Positions 27,001 to 33,549 of a stretch of DNA of 36,995 nucleotides are shown in pieces (position 1 is the stretch's first letter; every line of letters begins with the position of its first letter). The translations under genes were made by a program, and so were the position numbers. The notes under the pieces are model-generated. The model was given only the letters and a program-made list of their open reading frames with translations, was not told where the DNA came from and did no database searches. Origin of the DNA: Loigolactobacillus backii (GTDB lineage: Bacteria; Bacillota; Bacilli; Lactobacillales; Lactobacillaceae). The stretch is from positions 1 to 36,995 of the forward strand of contig NZ_RHNQ01000023.1 of NCBI RefSeq assembly GCF_003946275.1. Reading direction: 5' to 3'.

Positions 27001-27197
27001 CATTGGATGAAGAAGCGTTAGAAATGGCTATGACGGCTTTAGAAACGATTGAAGGTAAAAATCGAATGATTGGTATTATTAGCCACGTTAAAGAACTACA
27101 AGAACAATTACCATTCCAATTGCAAGTCATTACGGATGGTGGCGGTAAAAGTCATGTCCGCTACCAAATGGCGTTTGCAGGTCAATCAGCACGTTAG
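24039..27197 (+). CDS. sbcC: Exonuclease subunit SbcC (Rad50-type SMC ATPase)
   Basis: 1052-aa ATPase partner of SbcD. N-terminal Walker A GKTGSGKT (34-41) and Q-loop region QFSQIVLLPQGEFRQFL; two very long coiled-coil arms, strikingly rich in glutamine; between them the zinc hook C520-P-V-C523, through which two molecules join; then the C-terminal head with ABC signature LSGGESF (about 948) and Walker B ALFIDEGFGSLDEE (about 978). All motifs are intact. The ATG at 24039 was chosen because it overlaps the sbcD stop and gives the canonical MRPLSLLLENFGPY start; an in-frame ATG at 23988 lies deep in sbcD. Minus-strand open frames inside it are shadows of the Gln-rich coil. Confidence 0.97.
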   Translation: MRPLSLLLENFGPYEHETIDFTRFTETPVFLISGKTGSGKTTIFDAMCYALFNQTSGADRDGAAMRSNFAATDAQTKVTFWFTHGQRRYRICRQPEQTVPKKRGGGFRQQPAKVSLSVFEQDEELAELTKAKKVQEYIQDLLQLDANQFSQIVLLPQGEFRQFLTATSDDKEKVLRRLFNTQFYADWAQMMKTKLHSEQKDLLQTQEQIETLQQQLIWQSDFEHPQADTPIDDVLQIAEQQQTQLKAQIEQQKQQLEQAKQAVQLVQNQTTLASQLSDWQQQTVILKQDLVALTEKKPAMKQLTSEIASLEWAKTQQPKVQQLEQSQEELARLQKQAQVRLTELEEQQQTVKTTNATFLALTLKQPEQQKRQHELDKMQQLQPIYQKVTFGAKQIAQLKEKQTKLQTTLGEKQQQLNDNEGQQQALSSQLANRPVVTAKLDIIAGQQTMLLSWRDELEDLKGETQKLTKTEQVLLTTGKQASYSEKQVSEADQEYRQLNSQWAQAQIARLSQSLLPGTPCPVCGAVDHPKPAPALPSTLISEAEVQQAETKLTQERKKLAQRQTEFSERTVALKQAKQRLEKKRQSLLSASQETLLGVNLDTNLTDFESLLTQRISDLKKQKKALEQELQHLSKQQILAEQFNQKIQGLQTELTSLQQQQQASAQQLVKAITKQQSLQEQVPAQFSDEAELQQHLESLQEQITAFAADFNGATTTKDTANQKLAALKATMMANKQQLQQLKAKVKQLQQQVTLALKSRWTDRPEQQFKELLAKLATLDEKRQTLQTFHDQRLQKQTQLDHLNGLIASRPQPDLKKLQQQLAKQEEQVTTISAHFYQAEANQQTNEKLLKKINQCLAAKKSRLQLLAQLNQLSNVANGDGANKVSLERYVLQTYLTEVLLVANQRLAPLTNGRYQLQLHETTGTHRNHSGLEIDVYDDNVGALRSVHTLSGGESFIAALALALALGEVIQNETGSVEIDALFIDEGFGSLDEEALEMAMTALETIEGKNRMIGIISHVKELQEQLPFQLQVITDGGGKSHVRYQMAFAGQSAR

Positions 27198-27261
27198 TTG
27201 GTTTACGTGTGTTTTTATGGGACAATGAGGAAGAATCAAAATAATTAATGGGGAGTAAAAC

Positions 27262-27894
27262 ATGACACAAAGGTTTAAAAAAATGCTTCAAATTGTTGTT
27301 GTGCTTTTAAGTTTAACGGTTATTGTTAACGTGGGTTACCACTTAATGCAACCAAGTGAACAACCGACGAATGCAACTGCGGTCAATAAAAAGGTACCTA
27401 AGAAGCAGGCTGTAGCTAAGAAGCAAGTCGTACCAAAAAAGAAGACCGTCAAGATTGATTGGCGTAAACCTTCCGAAACTAAACCGTACCCAAAGTTGGC
27501 AGAACACCCAAATGCATGGATCAGAGTAGCAATTAAAAGGCAGCGGGTTTACATTATGGATGGCAATAAGCGACTGTACCGAATGTACGCTTCAACTGGC
27601 ACTAAAGGGGGGACCCCTACTGGCACTTTTGCGATTCAAAAAGAGCGGGGAGATTTTTTCTATAATGCCGCTTCAGGGGAAGGTGCTCGTTACTGGGTGT
27701 CGTGGAAGGATCACGGAATTTATTTATTTCACACCGTACCAACTGATGAAAACGGTAATTATAATTTGGCCGAGGCGGCTAAATTAGGTAAATCGGCTGC
27801 CTCCCACGGCTGTGTTCGTTTATCAGTTCCTGATGCACGCTGGATTTACGAAAACGTTCCGGAAGGGATGCGCGTGGTAATTGACGAAAAATAG
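27262..27894 (+). CDS. L,D-transpeptidase (YkuD domain), membrane-anchored
   Basis: 210-aa envelope enzyme. An N-terminal signal-anchor helix (about 8-28) is followed by a lysine-rich linker (about 43-65) and a YkuD domain (about 85-208). The catalytic motif is H157 with S181-H-G-C184-V-R186; GTPTGTF in the substrate loop is typical. YkuD enzymes join meso-DAP or other third residues, or anchor proteins, in peptidoglycan; lactobacilli with Lys- or Orn-type walls also encode them and the role there is unclear. It shows no LysM or other wall-binding domain. ATG after GGGGAG. A small membrane-protein gene overlaps its 3' end by 14 nt. Confidence 0.92.
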   Translation: MTQRFKKMLQIVVVLLSLTVIVNVGYHLMQPSEQPTNATAVNKKVPKKQAVAKKQVVPKKKTVKIDWRKPSETKPYPKLAEHPNAWIRVAIKRQRVYIMDGNKRLYRMYASTGTKGGTPTGTFAIQKERGDFFYNAASGEGARYWVSWKDHGIYLFHTVPTDENGNYNLAEAAKLGKSAASHGCVRLSVPDARWIYENVPEGMRVVIDEK

Positions 27895-28105
27895 AGGGTT
27901 AGTCAAGCGGTACCGTTGGTTGTTTGAGGCGTTGGTATCCACAGTGATTCTTTTTATCGGTTTATTTTTATATCGGCAACTGGGCCGGGTACTGTATGTG
28001 CAAGCAATGTTGGCTTGGTCTAGTATTTGGCGGGTCATCATCATCTATTTGCTGATACTTTTAATTTGGCGGTTGAATGAAGTGCTTGGAAAAATGCCAA
28101 ATTAA
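27881..28105 (+). CDS. Small membrane protein, function unknown
   Basis: 74 aa with a basic N-terminus and two predicted transmembrane helices (about 17-35, LVSTVILFIGLFLYRQ, and about 49-68, WRVIIIYLLILLIWRL), ending in EVLGKMPN. I do not recognise the family. The only usable start is TTG at 27881, about 12 nt behind AAGGGATG, within the end of the L,D-transpeptidase gene. The overlap suggests the two are co-translated, and the hydrophobic pattern with positive-inside charge supports a real protein. The start choice is the weak point. Confidence 0.65.
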   Translation: MTKNRGLVKRYRWLFEALVSTVILFIGLFLYRQLGRVLYVQAMLAWSSIWRVIIIYLLILLIWRLNEVLGKMPN

Positions 28106-28156
28106 GTATAATTTGGCTGTCAAGGAGATTTGCTTAACATTTATTGTTAAAAAGAC

Positions 28157-28185
28157 TGGTCAGAAGCATAAAAAAATGATAAGAT
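28157..28185 (+). promoter_or_regulatory. Probable promoter of rpmG
   Basis: TGGTCA (28157-28162), 17-nt spacer, TAAGAT (28180-28185); each hexamer matches 4-5 consensus bases. Start of transcription near 28192 gives a leader of about 47 nt. Confidence 0.5.
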
Positions 28186-28238
28186 AGTACTCGTTTGAGA
28201 ATAGCGTTAATAATGAAATATCAGGGAGGGTCAAAAAT

Positions 28239-28388
28239 ATGCGTGTCAATATTACGATGGAATGCACAGAATGCCATCACCGCAACTATTTAACAAGTAA
28301 AAACCGACGTAACAATCCTGACCGGATGGAACTTAATAAGTATTGCCCAAATGAACGGAAAGTTACGTTACATCGTGAAACGAAATAA
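28239..28388 (+). CDS. rpmG: 50S ribosomal protein L33
   Basis: 49-aa ribosomal protein of the large subunit, beginning [19 protein letters not shown] and ending KVTLHRETK, both diagnostic. The first zinc-ribbon pair is C9-x2-C12; of the second pair only C36 remains, with glutamate (E39) in place of the fourth cysteine (YCPNERK). It is thus between the zinc-binding (C+) and zinc-free (C-) types and may bind zinc weakly or not at all. ATG preceded by GGGAGGG. A hairpin terminator begins at the stop codon. In Bacillus a copy of rpmG also precedes yqgN-yqgP-yqgQ-glcK. Confidence 0.96.
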   Translation: MRVNITMECTECHHRNYLTSKNRRNNPDRMELNKYCPNERKVTLHRETK

Positions 28389-28415
28389 CAACAGGTTAGT
28401 TCCTGTTGTTTTTTT
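28387..28415 (+). terminator. Terminator of rpmG
   Basis: AACAACAGG (28387-28395) pairs with CCTGTTGTT (28402-28410) and continues into seven T (28409-28415). It overlaps the rpmG stop and lies only 15 nt before the next start, so incomplete termination probably feeds the following operon. Confidence 0.88.
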
Positions 28416-28430
28416 GTAGGGGGAATTTTT

Positions 28431-28979
28431 ATGACTAAGACAACTATTCGTTCGGCGCAACTTAAACGATTAAATGATTATGCTGGGACTGTTGATAAAA
28501 AGATTGCTGAAGCCGACTTAATTCAGCAATTAACGACAAGTACTACTTTTAAAGCAGCTCAAGTAATTGCGTTAACGTTGAGCCAAACTATTGAGTTAGA
28601 TACTAAACCATTGATTGATATTTGTTGGCAATTAGGAAAAAGTGTGTATATCCCCCGGGTAATGCCCAAACGTCAAATGGTGTTTCTACCCTACACGTCA
28701 ACAACTAAATTAGTTAGAAGTAAATTCGGTTTGTTGGAACCGATTTATAATGCATCCCTTATAAAATATAAATTTGATCTATTTTTAGTTCCGGGAGTGG
28801 CTTTCTCGGTCACTAAACAGGTACGCTTAGGTTTCGGTGGTGGCTATTACGATCGATTCCTGGCGGCCCATCCACAAAATACGGTTAGCCTAGTATTACC
28901 ACCACAGTACTTTACCGAACCAACGTGGCCAGTAGAGGCGTTTGACGTTAAAGTTCAGAAGTTTTTTACAAAAGGTTAG
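28431..28979 (+). CDS. 5-formyltetrahydrofolate cyclo-ligase
   Basis: 182-aa cytosolic enzyme (Bacillus YqgN type) that converts 5-formyl-THF to 5,10-methenyl-THF with ATP, returning stored folate to one-carbon metabolism. N-terminal RSAQLKRL, central YIPRVMPKRQMVFLPY and the diagnostic C-terminal GFGGGYYDRFL (about 134-144) with PGVAFS upstream. ATG with GGGGG upstream. First gene after the rpmG terminator and 8 nt before the rhomboid gene, so part of the yqgN-yqgP-yqgQ-glcK-type operon. Confidence 0.94.
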   Translation: MTKTTIRSAQLKRLNDYAGTVDKKIAEADLIQQLTTSTTFKAAQVIALTLSQTIELDTKPLIDICWQLGKSVYIPRVMPKRQMVFLPYTSTTKLVRSKFGLLEPIYNASLIKYKFDLFLVPGVAFSVTKQVRLGFGGGYYDRFLAAHPQNTVSLVLPPQYFTEPTWPVEAFDVKVQKFFTKG

Positions 28980-28987
28980 GTGAGTAG

Positions 28988-29659
28988 TTGGAACGAATAT
29001 TTAAAGAATTTAAAAATGGTCCTTACGTCACTTATCTATTATTGATCATTCAAGTGGTGATTTTTGGACTAATGACTTTGGCCGGAGGAAGTACAAACAC
29101 TAATGTTCTCGTTTTTTTTGGTGCCAAAGTTAATCAATTAATCCAAATGGGTGAGTGGTGGCGGCTATTCACACCAATGTTTTTGCACATTGGGTTAATG
29201 CACCTAGCAGTCAATTCTGTCACGTTGTATTATATTGGGGAGCAAATTGAGGGTGTGTTTGGTCACTGGCGTTTTTTAGTAATTTATCTATTAAGCGGTT
29301 TTACCGGTAATATTGCGAGTTTTGTGTTTAGCCCTAATCTATCAGCCGGATCAAGCACGGCCATTTTTGGTTTGTTTGGTGCTTTCTTTATGCTGATGGA
29401 GGCCTTTCGCAATAATCAGGCCATCCGAGCAGTTGGCCGCCAATTTGGACTTTTTATCGTTTTAAATCTCGCTTTTGATTTATTTGCACCGGGAATCGAT
29501 CTGGCAGGACACGTGGGTGGTCTATTAGGTGGGTTTTTAATTGCAAATATTGTCGGCGTACCAAGGATTGGTGGCACGTCACGTGGACGACAAATTATTA
29601 GCCTGGTGATATTTATCGCGATGGTTGGATTTTTTCTAAATCTGGGTTTTAATAATTAG
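28988..29659 (+). CDS. Rhomboid family intramembrane serine protease
   Basis: 223-aa membrane protease with about six transmembrane helices. Catalytic serine lies in the GSSTAIFGLFGA segment (about 120-131) and catalytic histidine in AGHVGGLLGGFL (about 175); WWRLFTPMFLHIGLMHLAVN is the typical first loop/helix with HxxxH-like spacing. It lacks the long N-terminal domain of Bacillus YqgP (GluP), so it is a minimal rhomboid. TTG start at 28988 with AGGTGAG just upstream. Substrates are unknown. Located between cyclo-ligase and yqgQ as in Bacillus. Confidence 0.93.
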   Translation: MERIFKEFKNGPYVTYLLLIIQVVIFGLMTLAGGSTNTNVLVFFGAKVNQLIQMGEWWRLFTPMFLHIGLMHLAVNSVTLYYIGEQIEGVFGHWRFLVIYLLSGFTGNIASFVFSPNLSAGSSTAIFGLFGAFFMLMEAFRNNQAIRAVGRQFGLFIVLNLAFDLFAPGIDLAGHVGGLLGGFLIANIVGVPRIGGTSRGRQIISLVIFIAMVGFFLNLGFNN

Positions 29660-29691
29660 TATTTCTATGTATAATTGTGAGGTTGTGGCTA

Positions 29692-29913
29692 ATGAAAACA
29701 CTCTATGATGTTCAACAGTTACTAAAAAAATTTAATATTTACGTTTATGTTGGTAAGCGAATCTGGGACATTGAATTGATGGGACTTGAGCTCGATCATT
29801 TGCACGAAGCAGGTGTACTGGATCACGATACGTACATGCGGGCCAAGCTAGTTTTAGAACACGAACATCGAATTGAGGAACGACACGAGCAGATTAAGAA
29901 TAATGGAGGTTAG
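29692..29913 (+). CDS. yqgQ: YqgQ-family small protein
   Basis: 73-aa, helical, acidic-basic protein resembling Bacillus YqgQ (starts MKTLYDVQQLLKKFNIYVYVG; ELMGLELDHLHEAGVLD). YqgQ is a conserved protein of unknown function, with a three-helix structure thought to bind nucleic acid. The ATG at 29692 follows GAGG (29679-29682); the GTG at 29677 sits in front of that site. Its last codons contain the ribosome site of glcK, 7 nt away. Its fixed position before glcK across Firmicutes suggests a linked role, not shown. Confidence 0.9.
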   Translation: MKTLYDVQQLLKKFNIYVYVGKRIWDIELMGLELDHLHEAGVLDHDTYMRAKLVLEHEHRIEERHEQIKNNGG

Positions 29914-29920
29914 TGCGCTT

Positions 29921-30889
29921 ATGGATGAAAAAAAACTAATCGGTGTTGATTTAGGTGGTACGACCATCAAGTTTGCCATTTTGACAACAACGGGAGATAT
30001 TCAACAACGTTGGAGTGTTGATACTAACATTTTAGATGAAGGTAGTCATATTATTCCCGATATTATTGATTCAATTAATCATCATTTGGATTTGTTTGAA
30101 ATGTCCGCGGATCAATTTGCGGGGATTGGCATGGGTTCACCAGGGACAGTTGATCGAAAAGCAGGAACTGTTATCGGTGCTTTCAATTTAAATTGGAAGA
30201 CACTGCAACAGGCTAAGCGAGAAATCGAAAAAGGTACTGGGATTGCGTTTGCAATTGATAATGACGCAAACGTGGCCGCCTTAGGTGAACGCTGGAAGGG
30301 CGCAGGCGAAAATGACGCAAACGTGGCCTTTGTTACTTTAGGAACCGGTGTTGGCGGTGGCATCATCGCTGACGGCCATTTACTCCACGGCGTGGCTGGT
30401 TCTGCCGGTGAAATTGGCCACATTACAATTGATCCTGATGGCTACTTGTGTAATTGTGGTAAAAGGGGTTGTCTTGAAACCGTTGCTTCGGCCACTGGCG
30501 TTGTTCGGGTTGCCCGGGATATGGCGGAAGAATACGCAGGCACTTCTAGTTTGAAACAAAAATTAGATGATGGCGATGAGATCAGTTCTAAGATCGTTTT
30601 TGACCTTGCTAAAGCAAATGATCCGTTAGCATTAATAGTTGTGGACAAGGTTTCTCGTTACTTAGGACTTGCGTTAGGGAACGTTGCTAACACATTGAAT
30701 CCCTCATATATTGTTATTGGCGGTGGCGTTTCTGCGGCCGGTAAATTTTTACTTGACCGAGTTCAAAAATATTTCAATCTCTATACATTCCCTCAAGTTC
30801 GGGAAACTTCCGTGCTTAAGTTGGCTGAATTAGGTAATGAGGCCGGTGTTATTGGCGCAGCTTCATTGGCTAGCCAGTTTGTAAAATAG
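29921..30889 (+). CDS. glcK: Glucokinase, ROK family
   Basis: 322-aa cytosolic enzyme phosphorylating glucose to glucose 6-phosphate with ATP, feeding glycolysis and, through G6P, the Gnd pathway. N-terminal phosphate motif IGVDLGGTTIKFAIL, catalytic D115 in DNDANVAALGE, second ATP motif VTLGTGVGGG, and the ROK zinc site H167 with C177-x-C179-x4-C184. The ATG at 29921 is preceded by ATGGAGG (29903-29909) at the end of yqgQ. An exact 18-bp direct repeat (30260-30277 and 30311-30328) makes NDANVA occur twice, 17 residues apart. A long structured terminator follows. Confidence 0.96.
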   Translation: MDEKKLIGVDLGGTTIKFAILTTTGDIQQRWSVDTNILDEGSHIIPDIIDSINHHLDLFEMSADQFAGIGMGSPGTVDRKAGTVIGAFNLNWKTLQQAKREIEKGTGIAFAIDNDANVAALGERWKGAGENDANVAFVTLGTGVGGGIIADGHLLHGVAGSAGEIGHITIDPDGYLCNCGKRGCLETVASATGVVRVARDMAEEYAGTSSLKQKLDDGDEISSKIVFDLAKANDPLALIVVDKVSRYLGLALGNVANTLNPSYIVIGGGVSAAGKFLLDRVQKYFNLYTFPQVRETSVLKLAELGNEAGVIGAASLASQFVK

Positions 30890-30899
30890 TGCTTTAAGA

Positions 30900-31010
30900 A
30901 CGGAATAATGGGCAGGCTTCTAAACTTGGTTTAAAGTTACTGAAAATTTGTAAAACAAACTATTCAGTTGATCGGCCAAGTGCACGAGCTACTTATTATT
31001 CCGTATTTTT
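30900..31010 (+). terminator. Long multi-helix terminator of glcK
   Basis: ACGGAATAAT (30900-30909) pairs perfectly with ATTATTCCGT (30995-31004), then ATTTTT. Inside, CTTGG (30925-30929) can pair with CCAAG (30976-30980), and ACTGAA with TTCAGT (30939-30944 with 30963-30968). The 85-nt interior is therefore itself folded, more like a small structured RNA than a plain hairpin. Confidence 0.65.
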
Positions 31011-31149
31011 GTGATTAAATTAACTGACAAGTAAACGATGTTTAAATGACGTTGACTTAAACTTAGCTCAACTCAATTAGTTAACAAGATCATAGTCGCT
31101 AATTATTTTTATCTAGATTAGGGTAAACTAAAATTTAAAAAATAATAAC

Positions 31150-31177
31150 TTGCTTTATTACGGTGTACTCTTAAAAT
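31150..31177 (+). promoter_or_regulatory. Possible promoter of the rhodanese-like gene
   Basis: TTGCTT (31150-31155), 16-nt spacer, TAAAAT (31172-31177), about 115 nt before the ATG. The rest of the gap 31011-31291 is A/T-rich with no other recognisable feature. Confidence 0.4.
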
Positions 31178-31291
31178 TCATAATTTTTGGTCAGTTTTTA
31201 TTTTGCCACTAGTCAATCGACTGGTTTTGTGTGAAAATAGTGATTGTGGCGTTTAGTAACTAAACGCGTGATTTACGGGAGGTTTGTTGAA

Positions 31292-31711
31292 ATGACTTTA
31301 GGTGCAGCAATTAGTGCTAGTTTTATTTTTAACGTAATTATTATCTTGTTCGTTGTTTATTGGGTCGGAAACCAACTTTATCTCTACATCCAAAGACGCC
31401 GGGTCGGTAAGGAAATTACGGAAGAAGTATTTAATAAGGGAATGCGTAAGGCCCAAATTGTGGATTTACGCGAGCCTAAGGATTTTGATTCTGGGCATAT
31501 TTTAGGTGCCAGAAATTTACCTTATTCGCAATTAACTCAGCGGTATACGGACCTTCGTGCTGATCTACCAATTTATCTTTATGATCAGGGCCGAACTTTA
31601 AGTACGCGGGCCGCAATCAAATTATACCGTAAGGGCTACCGTAACCTTTATTGGTTAAAAAAAGGTTATCAAAATTGGGATGGCAAGACTAAGAGCAAGA
31701 AACATGTTTAA
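31292..31711 (+). CDS. Membrane-anchored rhodanese-like protein without cysteine
   Basis: 139 aa: N-terminal transmembrane helix (about 8-31), then a single rhodanese fold with IVDLREPKDFDSGHILGARNLPY (about 56-78). The active-site loop, normally C-x-x-G-x-R, reads YDQGRTLS (97-104), and the protein has no cysteine anywhere, so it cannot form a persulfide. It is best viewed as a non-catalytic binding or scaffold module at the membrane. Similar proteins follow glcK in other lactobacilli, as I recall. The ATG at 31292 is 9 nt after ACGGGAGG; the in-frame frame opening at 31244 lacks a site. Confidence 0.88.
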   Translation: MTLGAAISASFIFNVIIILFVVYWVGNQLYLYIQRRRVGKEITEEVFNKGMRKAQIVDLREPKDFDSGHILGARNLPYSQLTQRYTDLRADLPIYLYDQGRTLSTRAAIKLYRKGYRNLYWLKKGYQNWDGKTKSKKHV

Positions 31712-31713
31712 AG

Positions 31714-31772
31714 AGCCACTGATTATAAAGTCGGTTTAGTGACCAGCTAACTTTATAAATCAGGGCTTTTTT
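31714..31772 (+). terminator. Terminator after the rhodanese-like gene
   Basis: AGCC plus CTGATTATAAAG (31719-31730) pairs with CTTTATAAATCAG (31751-31763) plus GGCT, with single-base bulges, then six T (31767-31772). It starts 2 nt behind the stop codon. Confidence 0.82.
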
Positions 31773-31878
31773 AGTGAATAAGTGATTAAGCTGTACTGTC
31801 CCTAGTACAAGTACTAATTATTGTTGAGTAATTATAAAGTCAGTGTCTAGTCGAATTTCTGATAAGGGGGGTAATCAA

Positions 31879-32619
31879 GTGACGCTTATTTTTGGTCATC
31901 GGGGTAGTAAGGGAAGCTGCCCGGAAAATACGTTGGTTAGCTTTCGCCAGGCAATAGTCGATGGTGCCGATGGAATTGAAACTGACGTGCAGTGTAGCGG
32001 TGACGGTGCCTTAATCATTATGCACGATGAGAAGGTTAATCGAACAACCAATGGGCGGGGCGCAATTAAGCAGTTGTCGCTGGAAAAACTAAAAGCGCTG
32101 GACGCCGGTAGTTGGTTCGCGCCACAATTTGCGGGTGAACGGATTCCTACTTTACAAGAAGTACTTAATTTACTGGATCAACAGCACTTTACTGGAGTAT
32201 TCAATTTAGAAATAAAAACGGATCACACGGACTATCCTGGAATTGAGCAAAAAGTAATTCAAGCCATGACCCAAAATAAACATACTTATCAGGTACTATA
32301 TTCAAGTTTTAATTTAACTTCATTGGCGCAGTTGAAGTTTTACGCACCGAATGCTCACTTAGCAAGTTTATTTAAATATTCAAGTCGCCAAACGCGAAAA
32401 TTAACTAAGGCTGGAACCGTTGTGGCTTGGCACCCAAAGTTAGCTTGGGTTAAGCGGCATTTAAAAACAATTCCTGCCGAGCTAGCAGTTCGGCCGTGGA
32501 CCGTCAATTCTGTACCCGATTTAAAATACTGTTTTCAGGCCAATTTTGCGGGCCTTTTTACTGATTACCCGAAAGAAGCATTGGCGATTCGGGAACAGGA
32601 GTGTGGAAGGAATGCCTAA
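31879..32619 (+). CDS. Glycerophosphodiester phosphodiesterase
   Basis: 246-aa GDPD enzyme hydrolysing glycerophosphodiesters to glycerol 3-phosphate and an alcohol. The TIM-barrel motifs are in order: H7-R8-G, P15-E-N-T, E34-x-D36 and H49-D50, with NLEIKTD further on; all metal and catalytic residues are present. No signal peptide, so it is probably cytosolic (UgpQ-like) and recycles phospholipid head groups. GTG start at 31879, 7 nt after AAGGGGGG. The stop overlaps the miaA start by 8 nt, so the two are one transcription unit. Confidence 0.93.
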   Translation: MTLIFGHRGSKGSCPENTLVSFRQAIVDGADGIETDVQCSGDGALIIMHDEKVNRTTNGRGAIKQLSLEKLKALDAGSWFAPQFAGERIPTLQEVLNLLDQQHFTGVFNLEIKTDHTDYPGIEQKVIQAMTQNKHTYQVLYSSFNLTSLAQLKFYAPNAHLASLFKYSSRQTRKLTKAGTVVAWHPKLAWVKRHLKTIPAELAVRPWTVNSVPDLKYCFQANFAGLFTDYPKEALAIREQECGRNA

Positions 32620-33544
32620 ACAGAAACTGATTTTGATTGTTGGTCCGACGGCAGTTGGTAAGACGGACCTAGGAATTAATTTGGCACAGGCCTTTTCAGG
32701 TGAAATTATTTCAGGTGATTCCATGCAAGTTTATCGTCATCTGGATATTGGAACGGCTAAAGTAACATCACTAGAAATGGCCGGTGTGCGCCACCATTTG
32801 TTGGATATTTGTAATGTTGAGCAACGTTTCACGGTTGCCGATTTTACGGATTTAGCCGCTAAAAAAATCACGCAAATTATTACCCGCAAACAACAACCAT
32901 TTGTGGTTGGTGGAACGGGCTTTTACTTGCAGTCTTTATTACGCGGTTATCAGTTAGGCGGTGCTAGATCCGCCCAAGATTTAACCTTACGCAAGCAATT
33001 AAGTTTAATTGCTGAGCAAGAGGGTAATCAGGTCTTATGGAATCGACTTACTCAAGTTGATCCAGCCGCGGCCAAACGGATTCCGTTGGCGGATACCCGG
33101 CGGATTATTCGAGCGTTAGAGGTTTATACACTGACGGGTAAACGTTTTTCGGCGCAGACAGATCAAATAAATACAAACTACGAACCGTATATTATTGGAC
33201 TGACAACCCAGCGGGAATTACTTTATCGGCGAATTAATCAACGAGTTGATCTAATGATGCAGGCAGGGTTACTGACAGAGGCAAAATGGTTGTACGAGCG
33301 GCGGCAGCAAGCTCCTCAAGCCAGTAAGGGAATTGGGTATAAGGAGTTTTTCCCTTATTTTTCAGGAGAATGTGATTTAGCAACGGCGGTGAGTAAGGTC
33401 AAACAGAATTCACGTCATTACGCCAAGCGGCAGCTAACTTTTTTTCGAAATCAGTTACCAGTTCATTGGTATGATTTAGTCACAAGGCCAGAAGATTTAC
33501 CGCAAATTAAGCAAGCTGTTAAAAACTTTTTAAATGAGGAGTGA
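32612..33544 (+). CDS. miaA: tRNA dimethylallyltransferase
   Basis: 310-aa enzyme adding a dimethylallyl group to A37 of tRNAs reading U-starting codons (including tRNA-Phe). P-loop GPTAVGKT (11-18), DSMQVYRHLDIGTAK (36-50), VVGGTGFYLQSLL, and later KGIGYKEFFPYF; the tRNA-binding C-terminus RHYAKRQLTFFRNQ is intact. The ATG at 32612 follows GGAAGG; upstream in-frame starts lie well inside the preceding gene. Its end contains the ribosome site of the next gene, 5 nt away. As in Bacillus, it precedes ynbB-glnR-glnA. Confidence 0.97.
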   Translation: MPKQKLILIVGPTAVGKTDLGINLAQAFSGEIISGDSMQVYRHLDIGTAKVTSLEMAGVRHHLLDICNVEQRFTVADFTDLAAKKITQIITRKQQPFVVGGTGFYLQSLLRGYQLGGARSAQDLTLRKQLSLIAEQEGNQVLWNRLTQVDPAAAKRIPLADTRRIIRALEVYTLTGKRFSAQTDQINTNYEPYIIGLTTQRELLYRRINQRVDLMMQAGLLTEAKWLYERRQQAPQASKGIGYKEFFPYFSGECDLATAVSKVKQNSRHYAKRQLTFFRNQLPVHWYDLVTRPEDLPQIKQAVKNFLNEE

Positions 33545-33549
33545 TTTAA

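Noticed and set aside
28120-28150. AAGGAG followed by a TTG-started mini-ORF of seven codons before rpmG
   Set aside because: Too short to support, and it ends in the region preceding the rpmG promoter.
29873-29920. Longer glucokinase reading overlapping yqgQ
   Set aside because: The added residues precede or include the ribosome site ATGGAGG; the ATG at 29921 gives the usual ROK glucokinase start.
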